DNA of 64,000 nucleotides from Caballeronia arvi (GCF_001544695.2 NZ_FCOM02000033.1:1-64000); one strand, 5' to 3'. Numbered from the stretch's first letter, positions 52,153 through 62,161 are shown. Translations and numbers: made by a program. Notes: generated by a model not told the origin, from the sequence alone.

Positions 52153-53853
52153 ATGAGAGGCATCTTTCATCCGATCGACGGCGTGATCTATTGTCCGCCC
52201 GAGCTTGCGCAACGCTATCTCGCATCGGGCGCATGGACCGACACGACACTCGGCGACGCGCTGCGCGCCACCGCCGCGCGCGTGCCCGAGCGGCCCGCTT
52301 ATATTTCCGACGAAGCCACCATCACCTTCGCGGAACTCGACGCGCGCAGCGAGCGGCTCGGCGCGGCGCTGCTCGAAACCGGTCTCGTGCCGGGCGATCG
52401 CGCGCTCTTCCAGATGGGCACGACCGTCGACACGGCCGTCGCGCTGATGGGCGCCTACAAGGCGGGCGTCGTGCCGGTGTGCGCGGTGCCGCAGTATCGC
52501 GAAGTCGAAATCGGCCAGCTCGCGGCGCAGTCCGAGCCGCGCGGCTACTTCGTGCAGGCGGATTTCTCGGCGTTCGATCTCGTCGGCTTCGCGCGGCAGA
52601 TGTTCGGCCGGATCGCATCGCTCGAACATCTGATCGTCGCACGCGGCGCAGGCGGCGAGGGACATCGCACGATCGACGCGCTCATCGAGTCGATGCCGCT
52701 GGCGCGTGCGCGGGCCATGCTGGCCGACATCCGCATCGGCAGCGAAGACGTGCTGAGCTTCCAGCTTTCGGGCGGCACGACCGGCGTGCCGAAGATCATC
52801 CCACGCTTTCATGCGGAGTACATCGGCCACGCGCTCGACTGGATGCGGCATATCGGCATGAGCGAGGCGAGCCGCATGATCTGGTCGCTGCCGCTCCTGC
52901 ACAACGCGGGTCAACTGTATGCGCTCGTCTCGACGGTCGCCGCGGGCACGACGACCGTGCTGATGCCGCGCGTGGATATCGCGCGGATGCTGGAACTCAT
53001 CGAGACGCATCGCGTGACGCACGGGCTTTCCATCGGCCCTGTCGCGCCGCAGATGATCGCGTATCAGGAGATCGCGCGGCACGATCTGTCGTCGCTGCAA
53101 CTGTTCGGCACGATGAGCCGCGCCGATTCGCTCGAAGCGCATCTCGGCGTGCCGTGCTTCAACCTGTACGGCACGACCGAAGGCCTGTTGCTCGGCGCGG
53201 GACCGGCGCATGACGTCCAGTTGCGGCACTTCACACAAGGGCTGTCGGGCAGTGCGGCCGATGAAATCCGCGTGCTCGTGCCGGGCACCGACGAACCCGT
53301 GCCGGACGGCGAGGCGGGCGAACTGTGCTTTCGCGGGCCATCGAGTCTGCGCGGCTATTTTCGTGCGCCCGAGGCGAGCGCGCAGACGCTGACGTCCGAT
53401 GGTTTCGTGCGCACCGGCGACATGGTGACGCAAAGGCTCATCGACGGCGTGCGTTGTTACGCGTTCGAAGGCCGGCTGCGCGACAACATCAATCGCGGCG
53501 GCGAGAAGATCGGCTGCGAGGAAGTCGAGGCATACGTGAGCCATCATCCGGCGGTCGCCGATGCGAAGCTCGTCGCCATGCCCGATGCGCTGTATGGCGA
53601 GAAGGCCTGCGTCTATCTCATCCTGCGCGCGGACCATGCCGCGCCGACAGTGCGGCAGCTTGCCGATTTCCTCATCGGTCAGGGGCTTGCGAAGTTCAAG
53701 TGTCCGGAGCGCATCGAGATCGTCGACGAGTTTCCGGTGACGCGCGTCGGCAAGGTCGACAAGGCGGCCTTGCGCCACGACGTCGCCACGCGTCTCGCGC
53801 ACGAGCACGCCGCGCGCGCCGATGCGCCGGGCATCGCGAAGGAGGGCGCATGA
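52153..53853 (+). CDS. Aryl-acid AMP ligase/CoA synthetase (EntE/salicylate-AMP-ligase type)
   Basis: A 566-residue adenylate-forming ligase. Key motifs are LSGGTTGVPK (P-loop), YGTTEG (A5), TGD (A7) and a C-terminal domain with RGGEKIGCEEVE and VGKVDK (catalytic Lys). Overall it looks like aryl-acid-activating DhbE/EntE and salicylyl-AMP ligases. It would activate the aromatic acid of this operon, giving an aryl-CoA for the flavoprotein. AGGAGA precedes the ATG at 52153; upstream in-frame ATGs are less likely. Confidence 0.83.
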   Translation: MRGIFHPIDGVIYCPPELAQRYLASGAWTDTTLGDALRATAARVPERPAYISDEATITFAELDARSERLGAALLETGLVPGDRALFQMGTTVDTAVALMGAYKAGVVPVCAVPQYREVEIGQLAAQSEPRGYFVQADFSAFDLVGFARQMFGRIASLEHLIVARGAGGEGHRTIDALIESMPLARARAMLADIRIGSEDVLSFQLSGGTTGVPKIIPRFHAEYIGHALDWMRHIGMSEASRMIWSLPLLHNAGQLYALVSTVAAGTTTVLMPRVDIARMLELIETHRVTHGLSIGPVAPQMIAYQEIARHDLSSLQLFGTMSRADSLEAHLGVPCFNLYGTTEGLLLGAGPAHDVQLRHFTQGLSGSAADEIRVLVPGTDEPVPDGEAGELCFRGPSSLRGYFRAPEASAQTLTSDGFVRTGDMVTQRLIDGVRCYAFEGRLRDNINRGGEKIGCEEVEAYVSHHPAVADAKLVAMPDALYGEKACVYLILRADHAAPTVRQLADFLIGQGLAKFKCPERIEIVDEFPVTRVGKVDKAALRHDVATRLAHEHAARADAPGIAKEGA

Positions 53854-53887
53854 TCAGCACCGAACATCCCCACGCAGGAGAAACGCA

Positions 53888-54670
53888 ATGATGCAGGCCC
53901 TGTCCCGAACGTATCGAATCGGCCAGATCGTACCGAGCTCGAACACGACCATGGAAACCGAAATCCCCGCGATGCTGCGCGCGCGGGAAGCGATTCTGCC
54001 CGAGCGCTTCACGTTCCATTCGAGCCGCATGCGCATGCATCGCGTCGTCAAGGAAGAACTGGAGGCGATGAATCGCGAAGGCCTGCGCTGCGCGGCGGAA
54101 CTCGCCGATGCGCGCGTCGACGTGATGAGCACCGCGTGTCTCGTCGCGATCATGGCGATGGGGCCGGGCTATCACAGGCAGGTCGAGGAAGACTTGCGGC
54201 GCATCGCGCGTGAGAACCACTGCGAGGCGCCCGTGATGACATCCGCGGGTGCGCTCGTCGCTGGTTTGAAGGCGATGGGCGCGCGCAGGATCGCGCTCAT
54301 GGCGCCGTACATGAAGCCGCTGACGGCGGCTGTGGTCGCGTATATCGAGGAAGAGGGCATCGAAGTGCTGGACGCGCTGTCGTTCGAGATTCCGGACAAC
54401 CTCGAAGTCGGCCGCCGCGATCCGCTGCAATTGCTCGACGACGTGAAGCGACTCCATATCGCCAATGCGGACGCGGTCGTGTTGTCCGCGTGCGTGCAGA
54501 TGCCGTCGCTCGCCGCGATCCAGATCGCGCAGGACAGGCTCGGCGTGCCGGTGACGTCGACGGCCGTCTGCACCACGCGGCAGATGCTCGATCATCTCGG
54601 CCTCGCGCCGGTCGTGCCGGATGCAGGCGCACTGCTGGGCGAGTCTGTTCGACACATTACGGAATGCTAA
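53888..54670 (+). CDS. Maleate cis-trans isomerase-like protein
   Basis: A 260-residue Asp/Glu-racemase-superfamily enzyme. The catalytic pair Cys84 (STACLVA) and Cys202 (SACVQM) is 118 residues apart, exactly the spacing of maleate isomerase, and the N-terminus GQIVPSSNTTMETE fits it. It would convert maleate to fumarate, a terminal step of gentisate-like or nicotinate-like pathways. Arylmalonate decarboxylase is a less likely relative. AGGAGA precedes the ATG. It overlaps nothing and is 35 bases after the ligase gene. Confidence 0.78.
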   Translation: MMQALSRTYRIGQIVPSSNTTMETEIPAMLRAREAILPERFTFHSSRMRMHRVVKEELEAMNREGLRCAAELADARVDVMSTACLVAIMAMGPGYHRQVEEDLRRIARENHCEAPVMTSAGALVAGLKAMGARRIALMAPYMKPLTAAVVAYIEEEGIEVLDALSFEIPDNLEVGRRDPLQLLDDVKRLHIANADAVVLSACVQMPSLAAIQIAQDRLGVPVTSTAVCTTRQMLDHLGLAPVVPDAGALLGESVRHITEC

Positions 54671-54681
54671 AGGACAACATC

Positions 54682-55833
54682 ATGAAGATCGCGGTGATCG
54701 GCGGCGGCCCCGCCGGACTGTATTTCTCGATGCTGATGAAGCAGCGTCATCCCGGCGACGAGATCGTCGTTCACGAACGCAACGAGGCGGGCGCGACCTA
54801 TGGCTGGGGCGTGGTGTTCTCCGATGTCGCGCTGAGCTTTCTCAAGGAAGCGGATGAAGCGTTCTTCCGCAAGTTCACTGCGCATCACGAGCGCTGCGAC
54901 TATATGGAAGTCGTGCATCGCGGCGTGCCGGTGCGGCTCTCGAACAACCATTTCTCGCGCACATCGCGCATCGATTTGCTGAACGTCTTGCGCCAGGCTT
55001 GCCGCGACACGGGCGTCGACGTGCGCTACAACAGTTGCGTGAACGATCCGGCCGCTCTGCAAGATTACGACGTCGTCGTCGCCGCCGACGGCGTGAACAG
55101 CGAAGTGCGTGCGCGTCTCGCCGAGCACTTCCAGCCGAGCTTCGACGAGCGGCGCAACAAGTTCGCGTGGTACGGCACGACGCGTCTGTTTCATCCGGTG
55201 TCGCTGATCTTCCGCGAGACGCCGCAGGGCGTATTCATCGCGCATGCATATCAGTACAGCAAGACGCATTCGACGTTTCTCGTCGAAGTCGATCCGCAGA
55301 CGTGGCAGCGTTGCGGTCTGGATCACGCGACCGAAGACGAAAGCCGCGCTTTCTGCGAAAACGTCTTCGCCGACGACCTGCGCGGCGAACCGCTGCTGAC
55401 CAATCGGTCGCAATGGTTCCAGGCGAAAGTCGTGAGCAATGCGCGCTGGTCGCACGGCAACGTGGTGCTGCTCGGCGATGCGCTGCGCAGCGTGCATTTC
55501 TCGCTCGGCTCGGGCACGCGCATGGCGATGCAGGATGCCATCGCGCTGTGCGAGGCATTGTCGATTCATCGCGATGACGTTCCCGTTGCCTTCGCCGCCT
55601 TTGAAGCGAGCCGGAAAGAAGCATCGAACCGCTTTCAGGACGCGGCGCGCAAGAGTCTCGACTGGTACGAATCCGTCGATAAGCGCATGAATCTCGATCC
55701 CGTCAGCTTCGCGTACGACTATATGCGGCGCACCGGGCGCGTCAGTCATGAAGACCTGCGCGAGCGCGATCCCGCGTTCATCGAACAAGTCGAGGCCGTC
55801 GCCGGCAACAAGGCGCAAAGCGCGCACGCGTAA
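54682..55833 (+). CDS. FAD-dependent aryl-CoA hydroxylase-like flavoprotein
   Basis: A 383-residue class A flavoprotein monooxygenase. FAD motif GGGPAG (7-12), the DG-like motif AADGVNSEVR, and the second FAD motif GDALRSVHFSLGSG are intact. The YGWGVVFSD sequence and overall pattern resemble salicylyl-CoA 5-hydroxylase and the flavoprotein half of 2-aminobenzoyl-CoA monooxygenase/reductase. It would hydroxylate an aryl-CoA made by the ligase. The start at 54682 has AAGGA upstream. Confidence 0.82.
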   Translation: MKIAVIGGGPAGLYFSMLMKQRHPGDEIVVHERNEAGATYGWGVVFSDVALSFLKEADEAFFRKFTAHHERCDYMEVVHRGVPVRLSNNHFSRTSRIDLLNVLRQACRDTGVDVRYNSCVNDPAALQDYDVVVAADGVNSEVRARLAEHFQPSFDERRNKFAWYGTTRLFHPVSLIFRETPQGVFIAHAYQYSKTHSTFLVEVDPQTWQRCGLDHATEDESRAFCENVFADDLRGEPLLTNRSQWFQAKVVSNARWSHGNVVLLGDALRSVHFSLGSGTRMAMQDAIALCEALSIHRDDVPVAFAAFEASRKEASNRFQDAARKSLDWYESVDKRMNLDPVSFAYDYMRRTGRVSHEDLRERDPAFIEQVEAVAGNKAQSAHA

Positions 55834-55854
55834 GCGTCACATCGAGGAGAGTTC

Positions 55855-57243
55855 ATGGAAGCTTTCGAATCGCGGCGCGAGCCGCTTGACGTGCGCGACA
55901 TCATCGACCATGCGCGCGTGTCGTGCTATCAGGTGATGATCGGCGTGCTCTGCTTTTTCATCGTCGCGCTGGATGGCTTCGACATCGCCATCATCGGCTT
56001 TATCGCGCCGCATGTGCGCAGCGACTGGAATCTGTCGGTGATATCGCTCGGGCCGCTGTTCAGCGCGGGTCTGCTCGGCCTCATGATGGGCGCCTTCCTG
56101 AGCGGTCCGCTCGCCGATCGCATCGGGCGGCGCGGCGTGCTGATTCTGTCGGTCGTATGGTTCGGTGCGGCGTGCCTCGCATCGGCGGCCGCGCCGGACA
56201 TCGTGTGGCTGGTCGCGCTGCGGTTCCTGACCGGGTTCGGACTCGGCGGCGCGATGCCGAACGCCATCACGCTCACATCGGAATTCAGTCCCGAGCGGCG
56301 GCGCGGCACCTTGCTGACCTTGATGTTCTGCGGCTTCTCGCTGGGCTCCGCGCTCGGCGGCGTGGTCACGGCGTATCTCGTCGCGGCATTCGGCTGGCGC
56401 GGCGTGCTGGTCATCGGCGGACTGCTCCCGTTGATGCTGGTGCCGGTACTGTGGTTCGCGTTGCCCGAATCCGTACGCTTCCTCGCGCTCGGCAAAGGGA
56501 ACGACGCGCGCATCGCGGCCATCCTGAAACGCGTTGCGCCGGATCGCGCGGCAGCCGACCGGCGTTATCTCACATCCGACGAACGCGCCAGCGATTCGCC
56601 GGTCGCGCGGCTCTTCGACCCGGACTACCGGCGTGGGACGCTTCTCCTGTGGCTCGCATTCTTCATGAGTCTGTTGCTGCTGTACATGCTGATCAACTGG
56701 CTGCCGTTTCTCGGGGCGCGAGCGGGGCTGTCGCTCAAGCAGGCATCGGTCTTTGCGGGCTTGCTGCAAGGCGGCGGCGTGCTCGGCGCGATCGTGCTGG
56801 GCATCCTGATCGACCGGTTCGATGCATACCGGGTCGTGAGCGCGGCCTATCTCGTCGGCGCCGCGGCGGTCGCATCGCTCGCGGTCGCGGACTCCGCCTT
56901 GTGGCTCGCCGCGGGCATTTTCGTGACAGGGTTTTGCGTGAGCGGTTCGCAGGTTTGCGCGAATGTCATTGCGTCAGGGTTCTATCCGACATCGAGCCGG
57001 GCGACGGGCGTGGCGTGGGCGCTCGGGGTCGGGCGGATCGGCGCGATCGTCGGATCTTTCGGCGGGGCCCTGATGTTGTCCGCGGGGTGGTCCAACGCGG
57101 CGCTCTATCTCATCCTGGCGCTGCCCGCGACGCTTTCCGCCGCGGGCATCGTCTTCGCAGGCATCTGCCGCGCGCGGACAGCGGCGGTTTCGCCCGATGC
57201 GGACGTTGCAATGGAACTGAACGGTGCCGAGGCGGGATCGTAG
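55855..57243 (+). CDS. MFS transporter, aromatic acid:H+ symporter type
   Basis: A 462-residue, 12-helix MFS protein of the AAHS family (DGFDIAIIGFIAPHVR in helix 1; LADRIGRRGV after helix 2; RFLTGFGLGGAMPNAITL in helix 4). Last gene of the TetR-controlled operon; the start has GGAG nearby. It likely imports the aromatic acid. Confidence 0.88.
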   Translation: MEAFESRREPLDVRDIIDHARVSCYQVMIGVLCFFIVALDGFDIAIIGFIAPHVRSDWNLSVISLGPLFSAGLLGLMMGAFLSGPLADRIGRRGVLILSVVWFGAACLASAAAPDIVWLVALRFLTGFGLGGAMPNAITLTSEFSPERRRGTLLTLMFCGFSLGSALGGVVTAYLVAAFGWRGVLVIGGLLPLMLVPVLWFALPESVRFLALGKGNDARIAAILKRVAPDRAAADRRYLTSDERASDSPVARLFDPDYRRGTLLLWLAFFMSLLLLYMLINWLPFLGARAGLSLKQASVFAGLLQGGGVLGAIVLGILIDRFDAYRVVSAAYLVGAAAVASLAVADSALWLAAGIFVTGFCVSGSQVCANVIASGFYPTSSRATGVAWALGVGRIGAIVGSFGGALMLSAGWSNAALYLILALPATLSAAGIVFAGICRARTAAVSPDADVAMELNGAEAGS

Positions 57244-57304
57244 TTGGTCGGCACGTCACGGTGTCGATGAGGACATCAGCGCTCTCATCGTCGGTCGGGA
57301 TTCC

Positions 57305-58666
57305 TCATGCTGGTACGCGTCTGGATCGTTTGGACGCTTCAACAGTCTTCGCACGAGCAGGAAATGCCACCAGGAGAAGGGCGGCGCCGGCCAGCAGAAC
57401 GATCCCCAGCCCGATGAGTCCGTATTCGGCATTGCCCGTCTGAGTCTTCATCCAGCCGACGAAGGCAGGACTGACAAAACCGCCGGTTCCGCCGAGGCTC
57501 GTGATCATCGCAATGCCTCCGGCCGCGGACGAACGCGGCAGAAACGTCTGCGGGATCGTCCAGAACACGACGAAGCTGCCATAAGAAGCGGAGGCAGCGA
57601 GCGCGAGCAGGCCGACGCCGAGCGGCACGTTGTGACCCGCGAGCGGCAATAGGGCGAACGCAAGCGCCGTGACCGCCGCGCTTCCGGCAACATGCCAGCG
57701 CCGCTCCATGGTCCGGTCCGAGTGCGAGCCCACGACATACGTCCCAAGCGCGGCCGCCACGAATACGAGCGCTGAAAGCAGGCCGACATCCAGCAGGTTC
57801 GTCACGCCCAGATCGCGAATCACGGTCGGCGCCCAGAAGCCGATGGCGTTGAACGGCATCATCACGGCGAAGTAGACGAGCGCCGCGAGATAGACACGCG
57901 GATTGGCGAGCGCGCCGCGCAGACCCTCGAGATGCCCCGTGTGCTTCGTCTTTTCCTCGGCGAGCAGATCGGCCTTGACGAGCGCTTTCTCGGCATCGGA
58001 GAGCCAGGGCACGTCGGCGGGCGCATCGCCGAGCGCGAAGTACACGATGAAACCGAGCATCACCGCCGGAATCCCTTCGAGCAGAAAGAGCCATTGCCAG
58101 CCGGGGAGGCCAGCCACCCCCGCGAGTCGCGTCATGATGAAGCCCGATATCGGCCCGCCTACGATGCCCGCGACGGCCGTCGCCATCATGAAGAACGCGG
58201 TGACCCGGGCTCGCCGCGCGCCCGGAAACCAGCACGAGAGATAGAAGATGATGCCCGGAAAGAAGCCCGCTTCCGTCACGCCGAGCAGAAAGCGCATGAC
58301 GTAGAACTGCGTGGGCGTGCGCACGAACATCATGAGGCTGGACATCACGCCCCACGCGAGCATGATGCGCAACAGCGTGCGGCGCGCGCCGATGCGCTGC
58401 ATCCAGAGATTGCTCGGCACCTCGAAAAGCACATAGCCGATGAAAAAGAGTCCCGCGCCCAGGCCGTAAGTCGCCTCGGAAAAGCCGAGATCGTGCATGA
58501 ACTGCAGTTTCGCGAAGCTGATGTTGACGCGGTCGACATAGCTCACGACATAGCAAAGAAACAAGAGCGGAATGAGCCGGAAGAAGATCTTGCGGTACGT
58601 GCGCTCGACTTCGCCAGGAGAAAGCTCGCTCGCGGCTGACGTGTCGGTGGAGGAAAGGTCGTGCAT
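57305..58666 (-). CDS. MFS transporter, anion:cation symporter type
   Basis: A 453-residue, 12-helix MFS protein of the ACS family (YVVSYVDRVNISFAKL in helix 1, FEVPSNLWMQRIGARR after helix 2, FLLGVTEAGFFPGIIFYLS in helix 4). ACS members carry organic anions such as tartrate, phthalate, galactarate or 4-hydroxyphenylacetate. It is minus-strand with the synthetase and dehydrogenase genes, 85 bases after the synthetase gene, so it may import their substrate. Weak ribosome site at the chosen ATG. Confidence 0.85.
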   Translation of the reverse strand: MHDLSSTDTSAASELSPGEVERTYRKIFFRLIPLLFLCYVVSYVDRVNISFAKLQFMHDLGFSEATYGLGAGLFFIGYVLFEVPSNLWMQRIGARRTLLRIMLAWGVMSSLMMFVRTPTQFYVMRFLLGVTEAGFFPGIIFYLSCWFPGARRARVTAFFMMATAVAGIVGGPISGFIMTRLAGVAGLPGWQWLFLLEGIPAVMLGFIVYFALGDAPADVPWLSDAEKALVKADLLAEEKTKHTGHLEGLRGALANPRVYLAALVYFAVMMPFNAIGFWAPTVIRDLGVTNLLDVGLLSALVFVAAALGTYVVGSHSDRTMERRWHVAGSAAVTALAFALLPLAGHNVPLGVGLLALAASASYGSFVVFWTIPQTFLPRSSAAGGIAMITSLGGTGGFVSPAFVGWMKTQTGNAEYGLIGLGIVLLAGAALLLVAFPARAKTVEASKRSRRVPA

Positions 58667-58751
58667 GGTCGGATCGTCTCGCGGAAATGGGCCGGAATCG
58701 ATGAGGGCACGGTAATGTCCGCGCCCGCGGAAGCAGCGAGGCGTGGCCTCA

Positions 58752-60953
58752 CTATCCATCCATGACGGCGCTTGCGCAACGCTCGTCTTCACTCACGGGT
58801 TCGGCGCGCGCATGCGCTCGCTGCGCGGGCCGGGCAAGCGCATCGCCGGCGCGCACGCCCTGGCCGTGCGGCAGCACGAAGAGCGGATTGATGTCGAGTT
58901 CTTTCAGGCAGCCTTCCAGATCGAGCGCCATGTTCGACAGCGCGACGATCGTATCGGCGAGCGCGTCGATGTCGGCGGCGGGCTTGCCGCGCGCGCCTTT
59001 CAGGATCGCATAGGCGCGCAGTTCGCGGAGCATCGCGTGGGCTTCGTCGCGCGTGACGGGCGCGAGGCGAAACGCGACGTCCTTCAGCACCTCCGCATAG
59101 ATGCCGCCGAGACCGCACATCACGGCCGGCCCGAATGACGGATCGTTTTCTATGCCGACGATGATCTCTACCGCGTCGCGAATCTCTTCCTGCAGCAGAA
59201 CGCCCTCGATGCGCGCACCGGGCACGTGATGACGCGCGTTGACGAGAATCGCGTCATAGGCCTCGACGAGCATGGCTTCGTCTTGAATGCCGACGCGCAC
59301 GGCGCCCGCTTCGGTCTTGTGAGGAATGTCGGGCGACTGCACCTTGACGACGAGCGGAAAGCCGATCGAACGGGCGGCAGCGAGCGCTTCATCGCGGTCA
59401 CGTGCGAGCGCGCTCTTCGGGGCGTCGATGCCATACGCGCGCAGCAGGGCTTGCGCGGCGTGCTCGGTCAGATCGCCTTCGGCTTGCGAGAGCAGGGCGC
59501 TCGCCTGTGGCGCGGAACGCGGCGCACGACGCAGCGCGTGCCGCGACGCGCCGTGCTCGCGCTTCGCTTGCGCATACGTGGACAGCGCCGCGAGGGCACG
59601 GGCGCAGCGCACGGGTGTCGGAAAGAGCGGCACGCCGGCGGCCTCGAGCACGCGGTAGGCGTCGCCCGCCATATCGCGCCGCGCGTTCCAGGCGACGATC
59701 AGCGGTTTGGCCGTCGCGCCATAGACGCGTGCGATCGCCCGGGCCATCGCGTGTGCGACCTCGCCGCTCGCGGCCGCCGCCATGATCGCGATCGAATCGA
59801 TGTTCGGATCGTCCGCGATGCTTTGCAGCGTATCGGCGAAAATGCGCGGATCGGCGAGAATGCCCGCCGTCAGATCGATCGGATTGTTGAGCGAGGCGAA
59901 CGCGGGCACACGCGGCTGAAGATGATCGAGCGTCTCGCGCGTGAGCGACGGCAGCGACATGCCGTTCTGCACGCACACGTCCGTGGCGAGAATGCCCGCG
60001 CCGCCCGACAGCGTCACGACGGCGACGCGTCCGCCGCGCGGCAGCCGTTGCATGCCGAAGGCCTTTGCATAGTCACCGAGATCGGCCACGTCGCTCACTT
60101 CGATCACGCCGGCCTGACGGAACGCCGTGCGGTAAAGCGCCGACGCGCCGCCGAGGTTCGCCGTGTGCGAGGCGGCGGCTTTCGCGCCGTCGCTCGTGTT
60201 GCCAACTTTCCACGCGAGGATCGGCTTGCCGGCGTCGAGCGCGCGACGGGCCACGCCCACGAGACGGCGCGCATCCTTGAGCCCTTCGATATACGCGGCG
60301 ATCAGCGAAGTCTGCGGGTCGTCGATACACGCGTCGACCAGATCGAGCAGGCTGACGTCGGCTTCATTGCCGGTCGTGATGAAGTGGCGCAGGCCGATGC
60401 CGAGCTCATCGGCCATCAGGAGCAGCGCGCAGCCGAAGCCGCCGCTTTGCGAGATCAGCGAAAGATTGCCGCCGCGGTACGACACGCCGAAGGGGGCGCC
60501 GAAGCCCGCGTAGACTTGGGCGCTGGTGCTGACCATGCCCTGGCAGTTGGGGCCGATCACGCGCATGCCGAAGCGCTTTGCGATCTGCGTGCATTCCTGC
60601 TGGAGCGCCGCGCCCGCTTCGCCCGCTTCGGCGAAGCCCGAGCTGTAGACGATCGCATAGGGAACGCCGCGCTCGCCGCATTCGCGCAACATCTCCGGCA
60701 CGCGCTTCGCCGCGACGAGAATCAGCGCGAGATCGGGCGTGTCCGGCAGTGCAGCGATGCTCGGGCTGCATGCGACGCCGTCGATCTCCGCGTACTTCGG
60801 ATTGACGGGAAAGAGCGCGCCGCGATATCCGTGCTGCATGAGAAAGCGCATCGGCTGGCCGCTGATCGAGCGGGCGTCGTTCGATGCGCCGATGATCGCA
60901 ATCGAGCGCGGATTCACGAGACGTTCGATCGAGAGTGTCGGGTTGTCGGTCAT
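58752..60953 (-). CDS. ADP-forming acyl-CoA synthetase (acetate-CoA ligase type)
   Basis: A 733-residue fused ADP-forming acyl-CoA synthetase. It has an N-terminal CoA-binding domain (about 10-130), a succinyl-CoA-synthetase-like domain with the phosphorylated histidine His263 (SHTANLGG), and a C-terminal ATP-grasp domain (about 490-700, VVKVQSPDIPHKTEAGAVRVG, CLKELDINPLFV). It makes an acyl-CoA from an acid with ATP to ADP conversion. Paired with an acyl-CoA dehydrogenase gene 11 bases upstream. GAGGAG precedes the ATG. Confidence 0.88.
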   Translation of the reverse strand: MTDNPTLSIERLVNPRSIAIIGASNDARSISGQPMRFLMQHGYRGALFPVNPKYAEIDGVACSPSIAALPDTPDLALILVAAKRVPEMLRECGERGVPYAIVYSSGFAEAGEAGAALQQECTQIAKRFGMRVIGPNCQGMVSTSAQVYAGFGAPFGVSYRGGNLSLISQSGGFGCALLLMADELGIGLRHFITTGNEADVSLLDLVDACIDDPQTSLIAAYIEGLKDARRLVGVARRALDAGKPILAWKVGNTSDGAKAAASHTANLGGASALYRTAFRQAGVIEVSDVADLGDYAKAFGMQRLPRGGRVAVVTLSGGAGILATDVCVQNGMSLPSLTRETLDHLQPRVPAFASLNNPIDLTAGILADPRIFADTLQSIADDPNIDSIAIMAAAASGEVAHAMARAIARVYGATAKPLIVAWNARRDMAGDAYRVLEAAGVPLFPTPVRCARALAALSTYAQAKREHGASRHALRRAPRSAPQASALLSQAEGDLTEHAAQALLRAYGIDAPKSALARDRDEALAAARSIGFPLVVKVQSPDIPHKTEAGAVRVGIQDEAMLVEAYDAILVNARHHVPGARIEGVLLQEEIRDAVEIIVGIENDPSFGPAVMCGLGGIYAEVLKDVAFRLAPVTRDEAHAMLRELRAYAILKGARGKPAADIDALADTIVALSNMALDLEGCLKELDINPLFVLPHGQGVRAGDALARPAQRAHARAEPVSEDERCASAVMDG

Positions 60954-60964
60954 GATGACTCTCC

Positions 60965-62161
60965 TCACGCGGCGCAGGCGGCTTCGCTGCCGGCGCGCTT
61001 TTCGAGCTGCGATGCGGCGCGCTTCAGCGTGATCTTCGCGATGTTCAACTGGTGAATCTGCGTCGTGCCTTCATAGATGCGAAACGCGCGCACGTCGCGA
61101 TAGAAGCGTTCCACCGCATTGCCCGACAGATAGCCCAGGCCGCCCAGCATCTGCACCGCGCGGTCCGCGACGCGGCCGCACATCTCGGAAGCGAACATCT
61201 TGCACATCGAGGCTTCCATCGTGACGTCCTCGCCGGCGTCGCGCTTGCGGGCGGCGGTGAGAATCATCGAACGGGCCGCGAAGATGTCCGTCTGCGATTC
61301 GGCGATGAGCGCCTGAATCAGCTGGAATTCGGCGATGGGTTTGCCGAACTGCTCGCGCGTCATCGTGTACGCGACGGCTTCTTCCAGCATGCGCATGGCC
61401 GGTCCCGTGCAGAGCGCCGCGAGATGGATGCGCTGCTTGTTGAGCACCTTCATTGCGGTCCGAAAACCTTCACCCTCCACGCCGCCGATGAGATTCGCGG
61501 CCGGCACGCGGCAGTCGCGCAGAATCACGTCGCCGACCGGCGAACCGGACTGCCCCATCTTGTCGTAAGGCGCGCTCGTCGATAGACCGGGCATCGAACG
61601 TTCGACGATGAACGCCGAAATGCCCGCCGCGCCGGGCTTCGACGGGTCCGTGCGCGCCAGCACGGTGAAGACGTCCGCGATCGGCGCGTTGGTGATGAAG
61701 CACTTGCTGCCGTTCAGAACGTAGTGGTCGCCGTCGCGACGCGCGCTCGTGGCGAGCGCGGTGGCATCCGAGCCTGCGTTCGGCTCGGTGAGCGCGAACG
61801 CGCCCGTCAGTTCGCCGGACGCGAGGCGCGGCAGATAGCGACGCTTCTGATCCGGCGTGCCATCGGCGACGAGCGCTTCAGAGCCGATGCCCGTGTTCGT
61901 GCCGACGCGCGCCCGGAATGCGACCGATGCCTGCGAAAGCATCATCGCGCCGCGCACGAGTTGTTCGGTCGTGAGGCCCGCGCCGTCGAATTCGCGCGGA
62001 ATGCTCCAGCCGAAATAGCCGAGCTCGCGCATCCGCGCGACGAGATCGGGCGGCACTTCGTTCATGTTTTCGACTTCGTTTTCGCGCGGTGTCGCCTCGT
62101 CGCGCACGAAACGTTCTACGTCCGCGAGCCATGCGTCGAAAGTCGGATTGTTCTGCGTCAT
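60965..62161 (-). CDS. Acyl-CoA dehydrogenase
   Basis: A 398-residue flavin acyl-CoA dehydrogenase. Catalytic base Glu364 lies in YEGTTQIH, and FAD/substrate motifs GAFALTEPNAGSDA and QMLGGLGYLSGNAVERFYRD are present. It oxidises the acyl-CoA made by the downstream synthetase. The ATG at 62161 has GGAGA upstream. It is the first gene of the minus-strand unit controlled by the divergent IclR gene. Confidence 0.9.
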   Translation of the reverse strand: MTQNNPTFDAWLADVERFVRDEATPRENEVENMNEVPPDLVARMRELGYFGWSIPREFDGAGLTTEQLVRGAMMLSQASVAFRARVGTNTGIGSEALVADGTPDQKRRYLPRLASGELTGAFALTEPNAGSDATALATSARRDGDHYVLNGSKCFITNAPIADVFTVLARTDPSKPGAAGISAFIVERSMPGLSTSAPYDKMGQSGSPVGDVILRDCRVPAANLIGGVEGEGFRTAMKVLNKQRIHLAALCTGPAMRMLEEAVAYTMTREQFGKPIAEFQLIQALIAESQTDIFAARSMILTAARKRDAGEDVTMEASMCKMFASEMCGRVADRAVQMLGGLGYLSGNAVERFYRDVRAFRIYEGTTQIHQLNIAKITLKRAASQLEKRAGSEAACAA

